From Rhodococcus sp. KRD197 (lineage in GTDB: Bacteria; Actinomycetota; Actinomycetes; Mycobacteriales; Mycobacteriaceae), in the NCBI RefSeq assembly GCF_017168235.1, contig NZ_JABFAO010000002.1, positions 62,001-126,000 of the forward strand: 64,000 nucleotides of DNA. Direction: 5' to 3'. The notes under the pieces are model-generated. The model was not told the origin of the DNA. It made no database searches and worked only from the letters and a program-made list of their open reading frames with translations. This document shows, piece after piece, positions 19,722 to 28,337 of this stretch (its first letter is position 1; the number at the start of each line of letters is the position of its first letter). The position numbers and the translations under genes are program-made.

Positions 19722-21119
19722 CTACCGTGGCCGAAAGATGCCCCGATGCGATTCCGCCAGGACGATGGCCGGCCCAGTTGCTTGCCCGTCGACGCGAGCC
19801 GCATTCGACTCCGTCATCAGACGCCGACGCAACGTCTCTTTGTCTGGTTCGCTGCCACTCGCGGCGAGTATTCGCCCGTACGCAGCAATGGCCTCGTACG
19901 TGGTCTCGGACAACGAACTCATCGGCGGCATAGGGCCGGCATGCAGGGTGTTGTATCGGTCTTCGAGGTCACGGTGAGTGTCGGTCGTGCCCTGGAAATA
20001 AGCGAATGCCGCCCATACTCCGTCAGCGGCGGACACGCCGATCAACTGCTGGGTTGCTTCGTCGAGCACCAGAGCCAACGTGCGTGTTTTCGATCGCAAT
20101 CCTGCTTCGAAGCACTGTTGCTCGAACATGACCTCGTCATGGCCGACCAGGGACGACAAGATCAACTCCGCGCCGGAGTCTTCGATGGCACCGATAGTGG
20201 ACGAAAAGTCTCGGGTGCCCAGCGGCAGATATGTATCGCCGAGTACCGAACCGTTGTTCTCCGCTGCAACCCGGCGCGCTGCCCAGTGCGCCCCGTAGGA
20301 CCAGGAGTATCGGTGGCCAACGAAAAACCAAGTCCGGCTCCCGGTCTCGGACATCAGAGTCGGCATCCCGACACGCGCTTGAGCGAGCGGGCGTTCACCC
20401 AACCGCACGATTCCTGGACTCGGTCGCCCGCCTTCGTTGAGTACCGTGTGCACCAACAGCACGTCGGTGCTCTGCAAGGCGGAGGCGGCAGCGTTGAACG
20501 TGGCCGAGGTGACGCACGCGAAAATGATGCGGCACCCACTGCGGAGCAACCTGCGGGTAGCGGCAGCACCCGCCAGCGAGTCGGAGGCATCATCGCCGAT
20601 CAACAACTCCATCGGAACACCGTTGACGCCGCCGTCGGCATTTATTTCATCGACGGCCAACTGCGCCAACGTCTCCGTGGCTTGCGCGAACACCGCAGCG
20701 GATCCGGACTTGCTCACCAACAGACCGATACGGTGGCGGTCCGGCCGCAGCGGTTCGGGCGGACCGTAACCACGCTTGTGCGCGAGCCACGCCACCCCGT
20801 CTTGATCCAAACTGGACTGCAGCACCAACCGCGTGCCGGTGCCGTCGGCGTGAAATCGTAGCGTCAAGCGGCCGCGCCACGGTTGGTGATGAACTATTGC
20901 CACCGATTTGCCGATGCGCACCGCGGCTACATGACCCAACAACGCGATCGGCGCACCGGAGGTACTATCTCCGCCCACTGGCAACGACACCGACACTGCA
21001 GCACCGACCACCAGCCGGGTGCACTCGAGGTCGAGAAGATCACCATCGAGAAACTTCTGAAAGGCAACCGCGGGCGGATGGGCGACGAAGATCTGCGCTG
21101 TCACTGACAAGTCGGACAT
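19722..21119 (-). CDS. AmiC-like amide sensor with N-terminal SRPBCC domain (nitrile operon regulator)
   Basis: A 465-residue cytoplasmic protein without signal peptide or membrane segment. Residues ~1-115 resemble an SRPBCC/AHSA1 ligand-binding domain (AHPPAVAFQKFLDGDLLDLECTRLVVG ... GRLTLRFHADGTGTRLVLQSSL). From ~130 it is a type I periplasmic-binding-protein fold like AmiC and the NhlC/NhhC regulators (HRIGLLVSKSGSAA, AVDEINADGGVNGVPMELLIGDDASDS, FVGHRYSWSYGAHWAARRV, SETTYEAIAAYGRIL). AmiC-type proteins sense short amides; NhlC-type proteins activate nitrile-hydratase expression. It lies between an ArsR gene and the pathway operon, all on one strand. GTG ATG precede the reading; the ATG is used here. 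The N-terminal fusion is the odd part: the known J1 regulators are ~350 residues. Confidence 0.85.
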   Translation of the reverse strand: MSDLSVTAQIFVAHPPAVAFQKFLDGDLLDLECTRLVVGAAVSVSLPVGGDSTSGAPIALLGHVAAVRIGKSVAIVHHQPWRGRLTLRFHADGTGTRLVLQSSLDQDGVAWLAHKRGYGPPEPLRPDRHRIGLLVSKSGSAAVFAQATETLAQLAVDEINADGGVNGVPMELLIGDDASDSLAGAAATRRLLRSGCRIIFACVTSATFNAAASALQSTDVLLVHTVLNEGGRPSPGIVRLGERPLAQARVGMPTLMSETGSRTWFFVGHRYSWSYGAHWAARRVAAENNGSVLGDTYLPLGTRDFSSTIGAIEDSGAELILSSLVGHDEVMFEQQCFEAGLRSKTRTLALVLDEATQQLIGVSAADGVWAAFAYFQGTTDTHRDLEDRYNTLHAGPMPPMSSLSETTYEAIAAYGRILAASGSEPDKETLRRRLMTESNAARVDGQATGPAIVLAESHRGIFRPR

Positions 21120-21161
21120 CACGCCACCGCCATCATGACGGTTGGGGACGAACTTCCGATC

Positions 21162-21542
21162 TCACGCGCGTCGGCGAGCCCCGGCTTCCGACTCGGCACC
21201 GTCGGCCTGGCCAGTGCCGGGTGAATCGTTCGATGTTTGCGCCGCCACCAGCGAACGCTCGAGAACATCACGTAGAAACTGTAGAGCGTCGTTGGCAGGG
21301 CCCGCCGGGTCGATCGAGAAAAACCTGTTACGCCCTGCGCGCCGCTCGACCAATACCCCCGACGTCTTGAGCGCCTTCAAATGCGCCGACACGGTCGTGC
21401 GTCCCACCGAGGAGATATGTTCGCTGATGAATCCTGCGCTGCACTCTCCGTGAGAGGCCAAGGTATCCAGGATTTCGCGGCGGACCTGGTCGGCGAGGGC
21501 AGCGAACACCAGCTCCCGACTCTGCTGATCACCAACGTCCAT
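21162..21542 (-). CDS. ArsR-family repressor, NhlD-like
   Basis: A 126-residue winged-helix regulator: FAALADQVRREILDTLASHGECSAGFISEHISSVGRTTVSAHLKALKTSGVLVERRAGRNRFFSID covers the DNA-binding domain, with an Ala/Glu-rich tail. No ArsR metal site (CVC on helix 3) is present, so it is probably not metal-responsive. An ArsR protein next to an AmiC-like protein is the NhlD/NhlC arrangement that gives amide-inducible repression and activation in Rhodococcus nitrile hydratase clusters. The ATG with AAGGA six bases upstream was chosen over ATGs further out. It precedes the sensor gene by 42 bases. Confidence 0.85.
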   Translation of the reverse strand: MDVGDQQSRELVFAALADQVRREILDTLASHGECSAGFISEHISSVGRTTVSAHLKALKTSGVLVERRAGRNRFFSIDPAGPANDALQFLRDVLERSLVAAQTSNDSPGTGQADGAESEAGARRRA

Positions 21543-21592
21543 CGCATATCCTTGCCTCATTGTGGACCGCACCCAAATAGGTCGATTGGCAT

Positions 21593-21602
21593 CAACATAT
21601 CG
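21593..21602 (-). promoter_or_regulatory. Third copy of the operator core upstream of the arsR-like gene
   Basis: CGATATGTTG (minus strand) differs by one base from CGATATGTCG in the block at the amidase promoter P1. It lies about 50 bases before the arsR start, a sensible place for autoregulation. Only the core is shared; the rest of the block is not. The call rests on this similarity alone. Confidence 0.35.
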
Positions 21603-21635
21603 CATACCGTGAGTTCTCGAAACCCACATCCAAGA

Positions 21636-22460
21636 TCAGGGCAAGTCGACAAGCACCTTCGCATCGCGGGCGAACTCACGCACCCGTTCGTCCGTCCAGA
21701 CCTGGGCGGGCACTGCGCCGCCGAGCAGTTCGCGTGTCAGCGCCGGATCCCCACCGAGGGGCACATCACTTCCTGCGATGACCACGTTGCCGTACCGGCG
21801 ACCTTTGAGCATTGCCGGGTCGGCGATCATCACCGTGTGCGGAAAGATGCTGCCGATCGTGGCGGCTTCGCGTTTGGTCGTGACGAGGTCGCGGGTGTCG
21901 CCACAGTTGACGACGTACATACCGCCGGGGGCGAGGACGCGTCGGACGTGCTCGGTGAACTCGACGGTCAGCAGCGGCGGCGGTGTCACGGCGCCGGCGA
22001 AGACGTCCCGGACGATCAGGTCTCGGCTGTCCTCGGTCAACGTTTCGGTGACCTCACGGGCGTCGCCGACGCGGATGCGCAGCAGCGGCGCGCGCGGTAG
22101 ATCGAACCACTCCCGGACGAGTTCGGCCAGCCTGCCGTCGAGTTCGACGACCACCTGCCGTGCGTCGGGGTACTCGGCTGCGAAGCAGCGGGCGAGAGTG
22201 CATGCGCCGCCGCCGAGGTGCAGCGCGCGGAGTTTGTCGCTCGCGAACGGGTGATGACGAACGAGCCCGGCCATCCACCGCATGTACTCGAAGTCCAGTT
22301 GGGTGGGGTCGTCGATGTCGATGTGCGAGCTCGGTACGCCGTTGACGAGGATCGTCCAGCCGTCGGCGGTCAGGGTGTCGCGAACCAGTTCACATGTGCC
22401 GGTATCGGTGTCGTAGACCCCGGCGACGGGCCCCGATGACTGCTGCTTCTTCTTAGCCAT
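21636..22460 (-). CDS. Spermidine-synthase-like methyltransferase-fold protein
   Basis: A 274-residue Rossmann-fold protein of the SpeE-like group: YDTDTGTCELVRD, THLDIDDPTQLDFEYMRWM-like central part (here SSHIDIDDPTQLDFEYMRWM), ALHLGGGACTLARCFAAEYPDARQVVVELDGRL (nucleotide-binding motif I and II), then VGDAREVTETLTEDSRDLIVRDVF. The LVRD replaces the LDxxD catalytic acid arrangement of true aminopropyltransferases (LILDAF/D), so it may not make spermidine. Actinobacteria often carry such fused or stand-alone paralogues of unknown substrate. It sits 12 bases downstream of the tetR gene and 93 bases upstream of the arsR gene, all on one strand. Confidence 0.78.
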   Translation of the reverse strand: MAKKKQQSSGPVAGVYDTDTGTCELVRDTLTADGWTILVNGVPSSHIDIDDPTQLDFEYMRWMAGLVRHHPFASDKLRALHLGGGACTLARCFAAEYPDARQVVVELDGRLAELVREWFDLPRAPLLRIRVGDAREVTETLTEDSRDLIVRDVFAGAVTPPPLLTVEFTEHVRRVLAPGGMYVVNCGDTRDLVTTKREAATIGSIFPHTVMIADPAMLKGRRYGNVVIAGSDVPLGGDPALTRELLGGAVPAQVWTDERVREFARDAKVLVDLP

Positions 22461-22472
22461 CGGGTAGCTCGC

Positions 22473-23153
22473 TCACCGGTCCAGTATGGCGGTTCCGCGT
22501 TCGAGAAGGATTTCGGCTCCCGCGCGCACGGCGGCGATCGGTCCGGTGAACCCGAGAACCCGCACGGCGGCCTCGGCGATGACACTCGCGTAGTCGGCTC
22601 CTTCGGCATCACGGCCGTACTCGGTATCTGCTCGCGTGTTCACCACGCTCTCGACGAGCCGGAAGGGGAGATCCAAGACTCCCGGCACGGTTGATGCGGG
22701 TTCGGCGACGACTTCTGTGGCGATGGACCGGTACAGGTCCATCAACGCATACCGGTGGGCTCGGAATGTCGAGAAACGGTCCTCGCGCAGTTCCGGCAGG
22801 AGGTACAACGCACCGAGGTTCCATTTCGAGCGGCAGAGCTGGTCGGCGTCACACCACGCGAGGGCGTACATCTTCTCTACGGCCGGGGCATCGGAGTCGC
22901 GTACGGCGCGGCCCACCGCCAGGGGTTCGTCGACGGTTCCGCTCAGCAGCGAGTCCAGGAGCTCGTCCTTGTTGGCGAAGTGGTGATAGAGCGATGCCTG
23001 CCGCATGCCGACTGCGTCGGCGATCATCCGGGTGGAGGTGTTGGTGTAGCCGCGGGTGGTGAACAGTTCTGCGGCGGCGTCCCGTATCTCGTCTCGGGCG
23101 GTCTCACCCGGCCGCTTCTTCGTGCTCAACCTCGGTCGGCCTGCAGTGGTCAT
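22473..23153 (-). CDS. TetR-family regulator of the DUF1989/allophanate gene cluster
   Basis: A 226-residue TetR-type regulator with the helix-turn-helix RDEIRDAAAELFTTRGYTNTSTRMIADAVGMRQASLYHHFANKDELLDSLL in the first 70 residues and a divergent ligand-binding C-terminus. It is divergently oriented to the permease-carboxyltransferase-hydrolase operon across a 206-base gap that holds a perfect inverted repeat, which argues that it controls that operon and itself. The inducer is not evident; guanidine, urea or an allophanate precursor would fit. Two start ATGs nine bases apart are possible; the one giving MTTAGRPRLS is used. Confidence 0.88.
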   Translation of the reverse strand: MTTAGRPRLSTKKRPGETARDEIRDAAAELFTTRGYTNTSTRMIADAVGMRQASLYHHFANKDELLDSLLSGTVDEPLAVGRAVRDSDAPAVEKMYALAWCDADQLCRSKWNLGALYLLPELREDRFSTFRAHRYALMDLYRSIATEVVAEPASTVPGVLDLPFRLVESVVNTRADTEYGRDAEGADYASVIAEAAVRVLGFTGPIAAVRAGAEILLERGTAILDR

Positions 23154-23214
23154 GCTGTACATCCTGGCATCGAATCGACTCGTGTGAAATTTCTGTCACT
23201 TGATTGAAATACAG

Positions 23215-23230
23215 GAAACACGGTTGTTTC
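23215..23230. promoter_or_regulatory. Inverted repeat, candidate TetR operator
   Basis: GAAACA-CGGT-TGTTTC is a perfect 6-bp inverted repeat with a 4-base spacer, centred in the gap between the tetR gene and the permease gene. An outer pair, ACTCGTG (left) and CACGAGT (right), flanks it at greater distance. The permease start is about 130 bases away. Confidence 0.5.
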
Positions 23231-23359
23231 ACGAGTGCCGTCGTTCGATACATGCACGACACCCGAAAGGCATCACGGACGGGAAAACTATCGAGTGACA
23301 GAAACCCCGCACCGGCAGCGCAGACGGGCGGTCACTCTTCCTCTCATCAGGAGCCAGAC

Positions 23360-24910
23360 ATGAGCTCGACTACCCTGCCCGCACCCGAGGGCCCCACCAG
23401 CCCAACAATTTCAAGCCGCGATCACTCCGACCTTGCCGAGCTCGGCTACGAACAGCAGCTGCACCGCAAACTCGGCAAGTTCGCCTCGTTCGCCGCCGGA
23501 TTCTCGTTCGTATCGATCCTGACCACCATCTTCCAGCTCTTCGCCCTCGGTTTCAGCTTCGGCGGACCCGCCTTCTTCTTCACCTGGCCCCTGGTGTTCC
23601 TCGGCCAGTTCATGGTTGCCCTCAACTTCGCGGAACTCGCAGCGCGATACCCGATTTCGGGCGCGATCTACCAGTGGTCGCGTCGCATGGGCGGGGAGAT
23701 CGTCGGCTGGTTCGCAGGGTGGTTCATGATCATCGCGCAGATCGTGACCGCATCCGCTGCCGCCATCGCATTGCAGGTGGTCCTGCCCAGCATCTGGAGC
23801 GGCTTCCAACTCGTCGGCGACGACCCCGCCCTCACCTCACCCAGTGGAGCCACCAACGCCGTCATCCTCGGATCGGTGCTGCTGGTCATGACGACCAGCA
23901 TCAACTCGATCGGCGTCAACTGGATGGCGCGCATCAACAGCATCGGCGTCACCTGCGAAATCGTCGGCGTCATCGCACTGGTGCTCGTGTTCTTCACCCA
24001 CGCCCAGCGCGGTCCGCAGGTGGTACTCGACACCGGCGCTCCCGGTGCGGAATCCGGCTACATCTGGGCCTGGATCGTCTCGGGACTGATGGCCGCGTAC
24101 GTCATGGTCGGATTCGGTTCGGCCGGTGAGCTCGCCGAGGAAACTCACAACCCGCGACGCGTCGCACCGCGCACCATCCGCCTCGCATTGTCCGCTTCCG
24201 CTCTGGGCGGCGGGTTGATGATCGTCGGCGCACTCATGGCGGCACCCTCACTGACCGACGGTAATCTCGCGACGCTGGGCCTGCCGTACGTCATCGACTC
24301 CATCCTGACCTCGCCGTGGGGAACTGTTCTGCTGGTCGATGTGGCAATCGCAGTCTTCATCTGCACCTTGGCAATTCAGACGGCGGCAACCCGCCTGATG
24401 TTCTCGATGGCCCGCGACGGACGGTTGCCGGGGTCGAAGCTGCTGTGCACGGTCAACCCCAGAACCGGAACGCCCATCGCGCCCGCCGTTCTCATCGGAC
24501 TCGCCTGCATCGCAGTTCTGGCCGTCAACGTCGGCAACGCCGCCCTGTTCACCACACTCACCAGCGTGTGCATCGTGCTGATCTATCTCGCATACCTCAT
24601 GGTCACCGTGCCGCTGCTGGTGCAGCGACTCAAAGGCTGGCCGAACGGCGGCATTGCGTTCGACGCCGAAGGAAACAAACTCTTCACCCTCGGACGTCTC
24701 GGAGTTCCCGTCAACCTCGTCGCAGTCCTCTACGGCGGGCTGATGGTGATCAACCTGTCCTGGCCGCGCGCCGAGATCTTCAACCCCACCGGAGAATTCC
24801 CGCTGCTTCAGTGGGCAGCGCCGCTCACCGTCCTCGCTGTTGTCATCGCCGGCATCGCCTGCTTTCCTCGCGGCAAGACCCATCCGCGTCCAGTCAACCT
24901 AGGAGCGTAA
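23360..24910 (+). CDS. APC-superfamily amino acid/amine permease
   Basis: A 516-residue transporter with about 12 transmembrane helices and the APC signature: LGYEQQLHRKLGKFASFAAGFSFVSILTTIFQLFALGFSFGGPAFFFTWP leading into TM1-2, GAIYQWSRRMGG and GFGSAGELAEETHNPRRVAPRTI later. Members beside urea-carboxylase-type operons probably import the nitrogen compound that the enzymes degrade. The ATG has AGGAG seven bases upstream; the frame is open further upstream but without protein-like sequence. It is the first gene of a tight run, three bases before the next start. Confidence 0.92.
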   Translation: MSSTTLPAPEGPTSPTISSRDHSDLAELGYEQQLHRKLGKFASFAAGFSFVSILTTIFQLFALGFSFGGPAFFFTWPLVFLGQFMVALNFAELAARYPISGAIYQWSRRMGGEIVGWFAGWFMIIAQIVTASAAAIALQVVLPSIWSGFQLVGDDPALTSPSGATNAVILGSVLLVMTTSINSIGVNWMARINSIGVTCEIVGVIALVLVFFTHAQRGPQVVLDTGAPGAESGYIWAWIVSGLMAAYVMVGFGSAGELAEETHNPRRVAPRTIRLALSASALGGGLMIVGALMAAPSLTDGNLATLGLPYVIDSILTSPWGTVLLVDVAIAVFICTLAIQTAATRLMFSMARDGRLPGSKLLCTVNPRTGTPIAPAVLIGLACIAVLAVNVGNAALFTTLTSVCIVLIYLAYLMVTVPLLVQRLKGWPNGGIAFDAEGNKLFTLGRLGVPVNLVAVLYGGLMVINLSWPRAEIFNPTGEFPLLQWAAPLTVLAVVIAGIACFPRGKTHPRPVNLGA

Positions 24911-24913
24911 AGC

Positions 24914-25711
24914 ATGAGTACCGCAACCACTCTCGCCGCGAAGGAACACGCACGCGCACAGGCCGCAGCAGTCGATGCGCCCGTCGCCCCTGATGGAATC
25001 GATGAACTCACCTGGGCCGAAACGGTCCCCGGCGGCCGCTACACCTCCAATGTGCTCGCCCGCGGAACTCGTCTACGACTACGCGACGTCGACGGCTCTG
25101 CTTGCGCCAACATCCTGCTCTACCGCGCCGATGCACCGTGGGAACGACTCAACGCCGCCGACACCGTAAAGGTTCCGTGGCAGGCGTACCTCGCTACCGG
25201 CCACCCCCTGCTCTCCGACCAGGGCCGCGTACTCGCCACCATCGTCGCCGACAGCTCCGGCCACCACGACGCCTTCTGCGGAACCACCTCGCAGGCCGCC
25301 AACGAGAACAAGTACGGCAGCGGCGCTCTGCATTCCGGATCCCCGGCCGGACGTGAACTGTTCACCGTGGCCGCGGCGAAACACGGCCTGTCGCAGCGTG
25401 ACCTGCCCTCGCCGATCTCCTTATTCCAGGGAGTACACGTCGAATCCGACGGGGCCCTGGTCAGCACCGGATCCGCCGGCGCAGGTGCCGAGATCGATCT
25501 ACTGATCCATCTGCCTGTCATCGTGCTACTCGCGAACACCGCGCACCCGCTCGATCCCTCACCGGAGTTCGCCACCACTGCAGTAGAGATTCTCGCCTGG
25601 GACGCAACCGAGGAACTACGGACGCTGCCCAACACCGAACCCGAATATCAGCGCGCAGTGCAAAACACCGAAAGCGCCTGGAAAGCTGCTGATCCGAAAG
25701 GCATTCGATGA
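24914..25711 (+). CDS. DUF1989 urea-carboxylase-associated protein 1 (carboxyguanidine deiminase subunit)
   Basis: A 265-residue DUF1989 protein: [87 protein letters not shown]. Proteins of this pair, long annotated as urea-amidolyase associated, were shown to form a heteromeric carboxyguanidine deiminase that turns carboxyguanidine into allophanate and ammonia. C- and H-rich segments ([13 protein letters not shown]) probably form the metal or active site. Its stop overlaps the next gene's start by four bases (ATGA), consistent with 1:1 production of the two subunits. Confidence 0.9.
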   Translation: MSTATTLAAKEHARAQAAAVDAPVAPDGIDELTWAETVPGGRYTSNVLARGTRLRLRDVDGSACANILLYRADAPWERLNAADTVKVPWQAYLATGHPLLSDQGRVLATIVADSSGHHDAFCGTTSQAANENKYGSGALHSGSPAGRELFTVAAAKHGLSQRDLPSPISLFQGVHVESDGALVSTGSAGAGAEIDLLIHLPVIVLLANTAHPLDPSPEFATTAVEILAWDATEELRTLPNTEPEYQRAVQNTESAWKAADPKGIR

Positions 25712-26331
25712 GCACCACACTCGAACACACCATCATCCGAGACGAACTCGCCGACGCCCGGGCCCCGTGGTCTGCCGTCGTGCGAGCCGGCGACGTGCTG
25801 ACGATGATCGACCTGCACGGCAATCAGGCAGTCGACACCTTGCTCTACGCCGCCCACGATCACAGCATCCGATACAGCGCGTCGGCCACCGTCACCGCTC
25901 AGCGCAATCTGTTTCTCACCACCGGGACCGTGCTGCGCAGCGACGACTCGACACCGCTGATGACGATCGTCGCCGACGAGGTGGGCAATCACGACACCGT
26001 CGGCGGGGCCTGCTCACAGGAGTCGAACACGTTGCGCTACGGCCACCACACCAAACATCAACACGCCTGTGTGGAGAACTTCCTCATCGAGGGCGCGAAG
26101 TGGGGGCTCGGCAAACGCGATCTCGTCTCCAACATCAACTTCTTCATGAACGTGCCCGTGGACCCCGACGGCACCCTCGGCATCGTCGACGGTTTGTCCG
26201 CACCGGGCAAGTCTCTGTCGCTGCGAGCCGAGACGGACACCCTCGTGCTCGTTTCGAACTGCCCGCAGATCAACAACCCCTGCAACGGTTTCGACCCCAC
26301 GGCAGTGCGGATGGTCGTGACGCGGTCATGA
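25708..26331 (+). CDS. DUF1989 urea-carboxylase-associated protein 2 (carboxyguanidine deiminase subunit)
   Basis: A 207-residue partner of the preceding gene, same fold: [95 protein letters not shown]. The conserved His/Cys cluster in [14 protein letters not shown] and [13 protein letters not shown] is the likely catalytic metal site. It starts inside the stop of the first subunit and its own stop overlaps the carboxyltransferase start (ATGA), so three genes are translationally chained. The deiminase role is known from homologues; here it depends on carboxyguanidine being made, which is the open question in this cluster. Confidence 0.9.
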   Translation: MSTTLEHTIIRDELADARAPWSAVVRAGDVLTMIDLHGNQAVDTLLYAAHDHSIRYSASATVTAQRNLFLTTGTVLRSDDSTPLMTIVADEVGNHDTVGGACSQESNTLRYGHHTKHQHACVENFLIEGAKWGLGKRDLVSNINFFMNVPVDPDGTLGIVDGLSAPGKSLSLRAETDTLVLVSNCPQINNPCNGFDPTAVRMVVTRS

Positions 26332-28337
26332 GCACCACCAAGATGGCCGTGGTTCGGCCAGGGATACTGACCACCGTGCAGGACTGGCCGGGACGTATCG
26401 GCTACTGGAAAGTGGGTGTGCCGCCATCCGGGCCGATGGACGACCTGTCCTTCAGGCTGGGCAATGTCGCACTCGGAAACCCGGAAGGCGCAGCAGGACT
26501 CGAATCGGCGATGTCCGGTCCGGCCCTGACCTTCGACGCCGACACCTACGTGTGCGTCACCGGGGCCGACGTACCGGTGACGATCGACGGGCACAGCGCC
26601 GAGCAGTGGCGTCCACTCCTCGTCCCCGCCGGAGCAACCCTCGACGTCGGCACGAGCAACGGAGCCGGGTTGCGCGTCTACGTCACCATCCAGGGATCGA
26701 TGGAGATCGACGACTACCTGGGTAGCGCAGCGACATTCACCCTCGGTAAGTTCGGCGGACTCCGCGGCGGAACCCTCACAGAGGGAGACATCATCGAGAT
26801 CGTCGGTGCCGCCGACCCGTCGAATCTCCGCTCTGTCCCGATGGAGCACCGGCCCGTGCTGACGTCGAAGTGGGAGGTCGCCGTCACCGAGGGTCCGCAC
26901 GGCGCACCGGACTTCTTCACCCGCGCCGATATGGAAACCCTGTTCGCCACCGACTACGAGGTTCACTTCAACTCCGACCGCACCGGTGTGCGACTGATCG
27001 GTCCCAAGCCCGAGTGGGCGCGCCAGGACGGCGGCGAAGCCGGTCTGCACCCGTCGAACATTCACGACAACGCGTACTCCGTCGGCGCACTCGATTTCAC
27101 CGGTGACACTCCGATTCTGCTGGGCCCGGACGGCCCGAGTCTCGGCGGCTTCGTCTGTCCTGTCACCGTCGTCGCCGCCGAGCGCTGGAAGCTCGGACAA
27201 CTCAAAGCCGGTGACACCATCCGCTTCGTCCCCATCAGAGCGGCGAACGCCGCTGCACTGGGCGCACTCGGCGTCGAGCGTCGGGCGTCGTTTCCTGTTG
27301 TGTTCTCGAGCGGAGGCGACGGTGACGACGGTGTCATCGCGCGCCGCGAAGCCGAGACAGCGGTGACCTACCGCAGATCCGGTGACGACAACGTCCTGGT
27401 GGAGTACGGCGATATGACGCTGGATCTGGCGTTGCGCGCACGAGCGCACGCGCTGCACGAACGAATCGAGGCAATTGCGCCGACCGGCCTGCTGGATCTG
27501 ACCCCGGGCATCAGGTCACTGCAGGTCAAGGTCGATCCGGACGTGCTGCCGATTTCGACGCTGATGGGACTGCTCGCCGAGGTCGAGGACGATCTACCCG
27601 CGGCCTCGGAACTGGTGGTGACGTCACGAACCGTGCGGATGCCGCTGTCCTGGGACGACCCGTCCACTCGCGAGGCGATCCAGCGATACATGCACGGCGT
27701 GCGCGCGGACGCCCCGTGGTGCCCGTGGAACATCGAGTTCATCCGCCGTATGAACGGACTCGACACTGTCGCAGACGTATTCGACACCGTGTTCGCTGCC
27801 GACTACATGGTTCTGGGGTTGGGCGATGTCTATCTCGGCGCACCCGTCGCGACTCCACTCGACCCACGCCACCGGCTGGTGACCACCAAATACAACCCGG
27901 CACGCACCTGGACGCCGGAGAACGCCGTCGGGATCGGCGGCGCATACCTGTGCATCTACGGCATGGAAGGCCCCGGCGGATATCAGTTCGTGGGCCGCAC
28001 CACGCAGGTGTGGAACCATCGTTACCCCGAGCGAAGCGGTTCGTTCGAGGCCGAAAGTCCCTGGCTGTTGCGGTTCTTCGACCGCATCTCCTGGTATCCG
28101 GTGGAACCGGAGGAACTGATGGACCTGCGCGCCGATACCGCAGCCGGCCGCGATGGGGGTGTGGAGATCACCGACGGCGAGTTCTCCCTCGCCGAGCACG
28201 ACAACTTCCTCGCCGACAATCACGACTCGATCGAAGAGTTCCGCGCGATGCAGGCTATAGCGTTCGACGCCGAACGCACAGCATGGTCCGCGGCCGGCGA
28301 ATTCACCACGAAGGGCGATACCGATGCAGCAGTATGA
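26328..28337 (+). CDS. Carboxyltransferase-only 'urea/guanidine carboxylase' (no biotin carboxylase, no biotin carrier)
   Basis: The 669 residues cover only the carboxyltransferase part of urea/guanidine carboxylase. The AHS2/PxpC-like half opens with [39 protein letters not shown]; the AHS1/PxpB-like half starts near residue 345 ([16 protein letters not shown]) and includes [30 protein letters not shown] and the [37 protein letters not shown] core. It ends just after the [24 protein letters not shown] helix that normally leads into the biotin carrier; there is no MKM motif. Full enzymes are ~1200 residues with an N-terminal ATP-grasp carboxylase. Neither missing domain is encoded in the cluster. 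It overlaps both neighbours. Confidence 0.88.
   Translation: MSTTKMAVVRPGILTTVQDWPGRIGYWKVGVPPSGPMDDLSFRLGNVALGNPEGAAGLESAMSGPALTFDADTYVCVTGADVPVTIDGHSAEQWRPLLVPAGATLDVGTSNGAGLRVYVTIQGSMEIDDYLGSAATFTLGKFGGLRGGTLTEGDIIEIVGAADPSNLRSVPMEHRPVLTSKWEVAVTEGPHGAPDFFTRADMETLFATDYEVHFNSDRTGVRLIGPKPEWARQDGGEAGLHPSNIHDNAYSVGALDFTGDTPILLGPDGPSLGGFVCPVTVVAAERWKLGQLKAGDTIRFVPIRAANAAALGALGVERRASFPVVFSSGGDGDDGVIARREAETAVTYRRSGDDNVLVEYGDMTLDLALRARAHALHERIEAIAPTGLLDLTPGIRSLQVKVDPDVLPISTLMGLLAEVEDDLPAASELVVTSRTVRMPLSWDDPSTREAIQRYMHGVRADAPWCPWNIEFIRRMNGLDTVADVFDTVFAADYMVLGLGDVYLGAPVATPLDPRHRLVTTKYNPARTWTPENAVGIGGAYLCIYGMEGPGGYQFVGRTTQVWNHRYPERSGSFEAESPWLLRFFDRISWYPVEPEELMDLRADTAAGRDGGVEITDGEFSLAEHDNFLADNHDSIEEFRAMQAIAFDAERTAWSAAGEFTTKGDTDAAV

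Noticed and set aside
23163..23359. Possible guanidine riboswitch (ykkC/guanidine-I) upstream of the permease
   Set aside because: No ACGGCGGGAC-type or paired GNNACGRC core motifs are visible. A divergent TetR gene and an inverted repeat explain regulation better.
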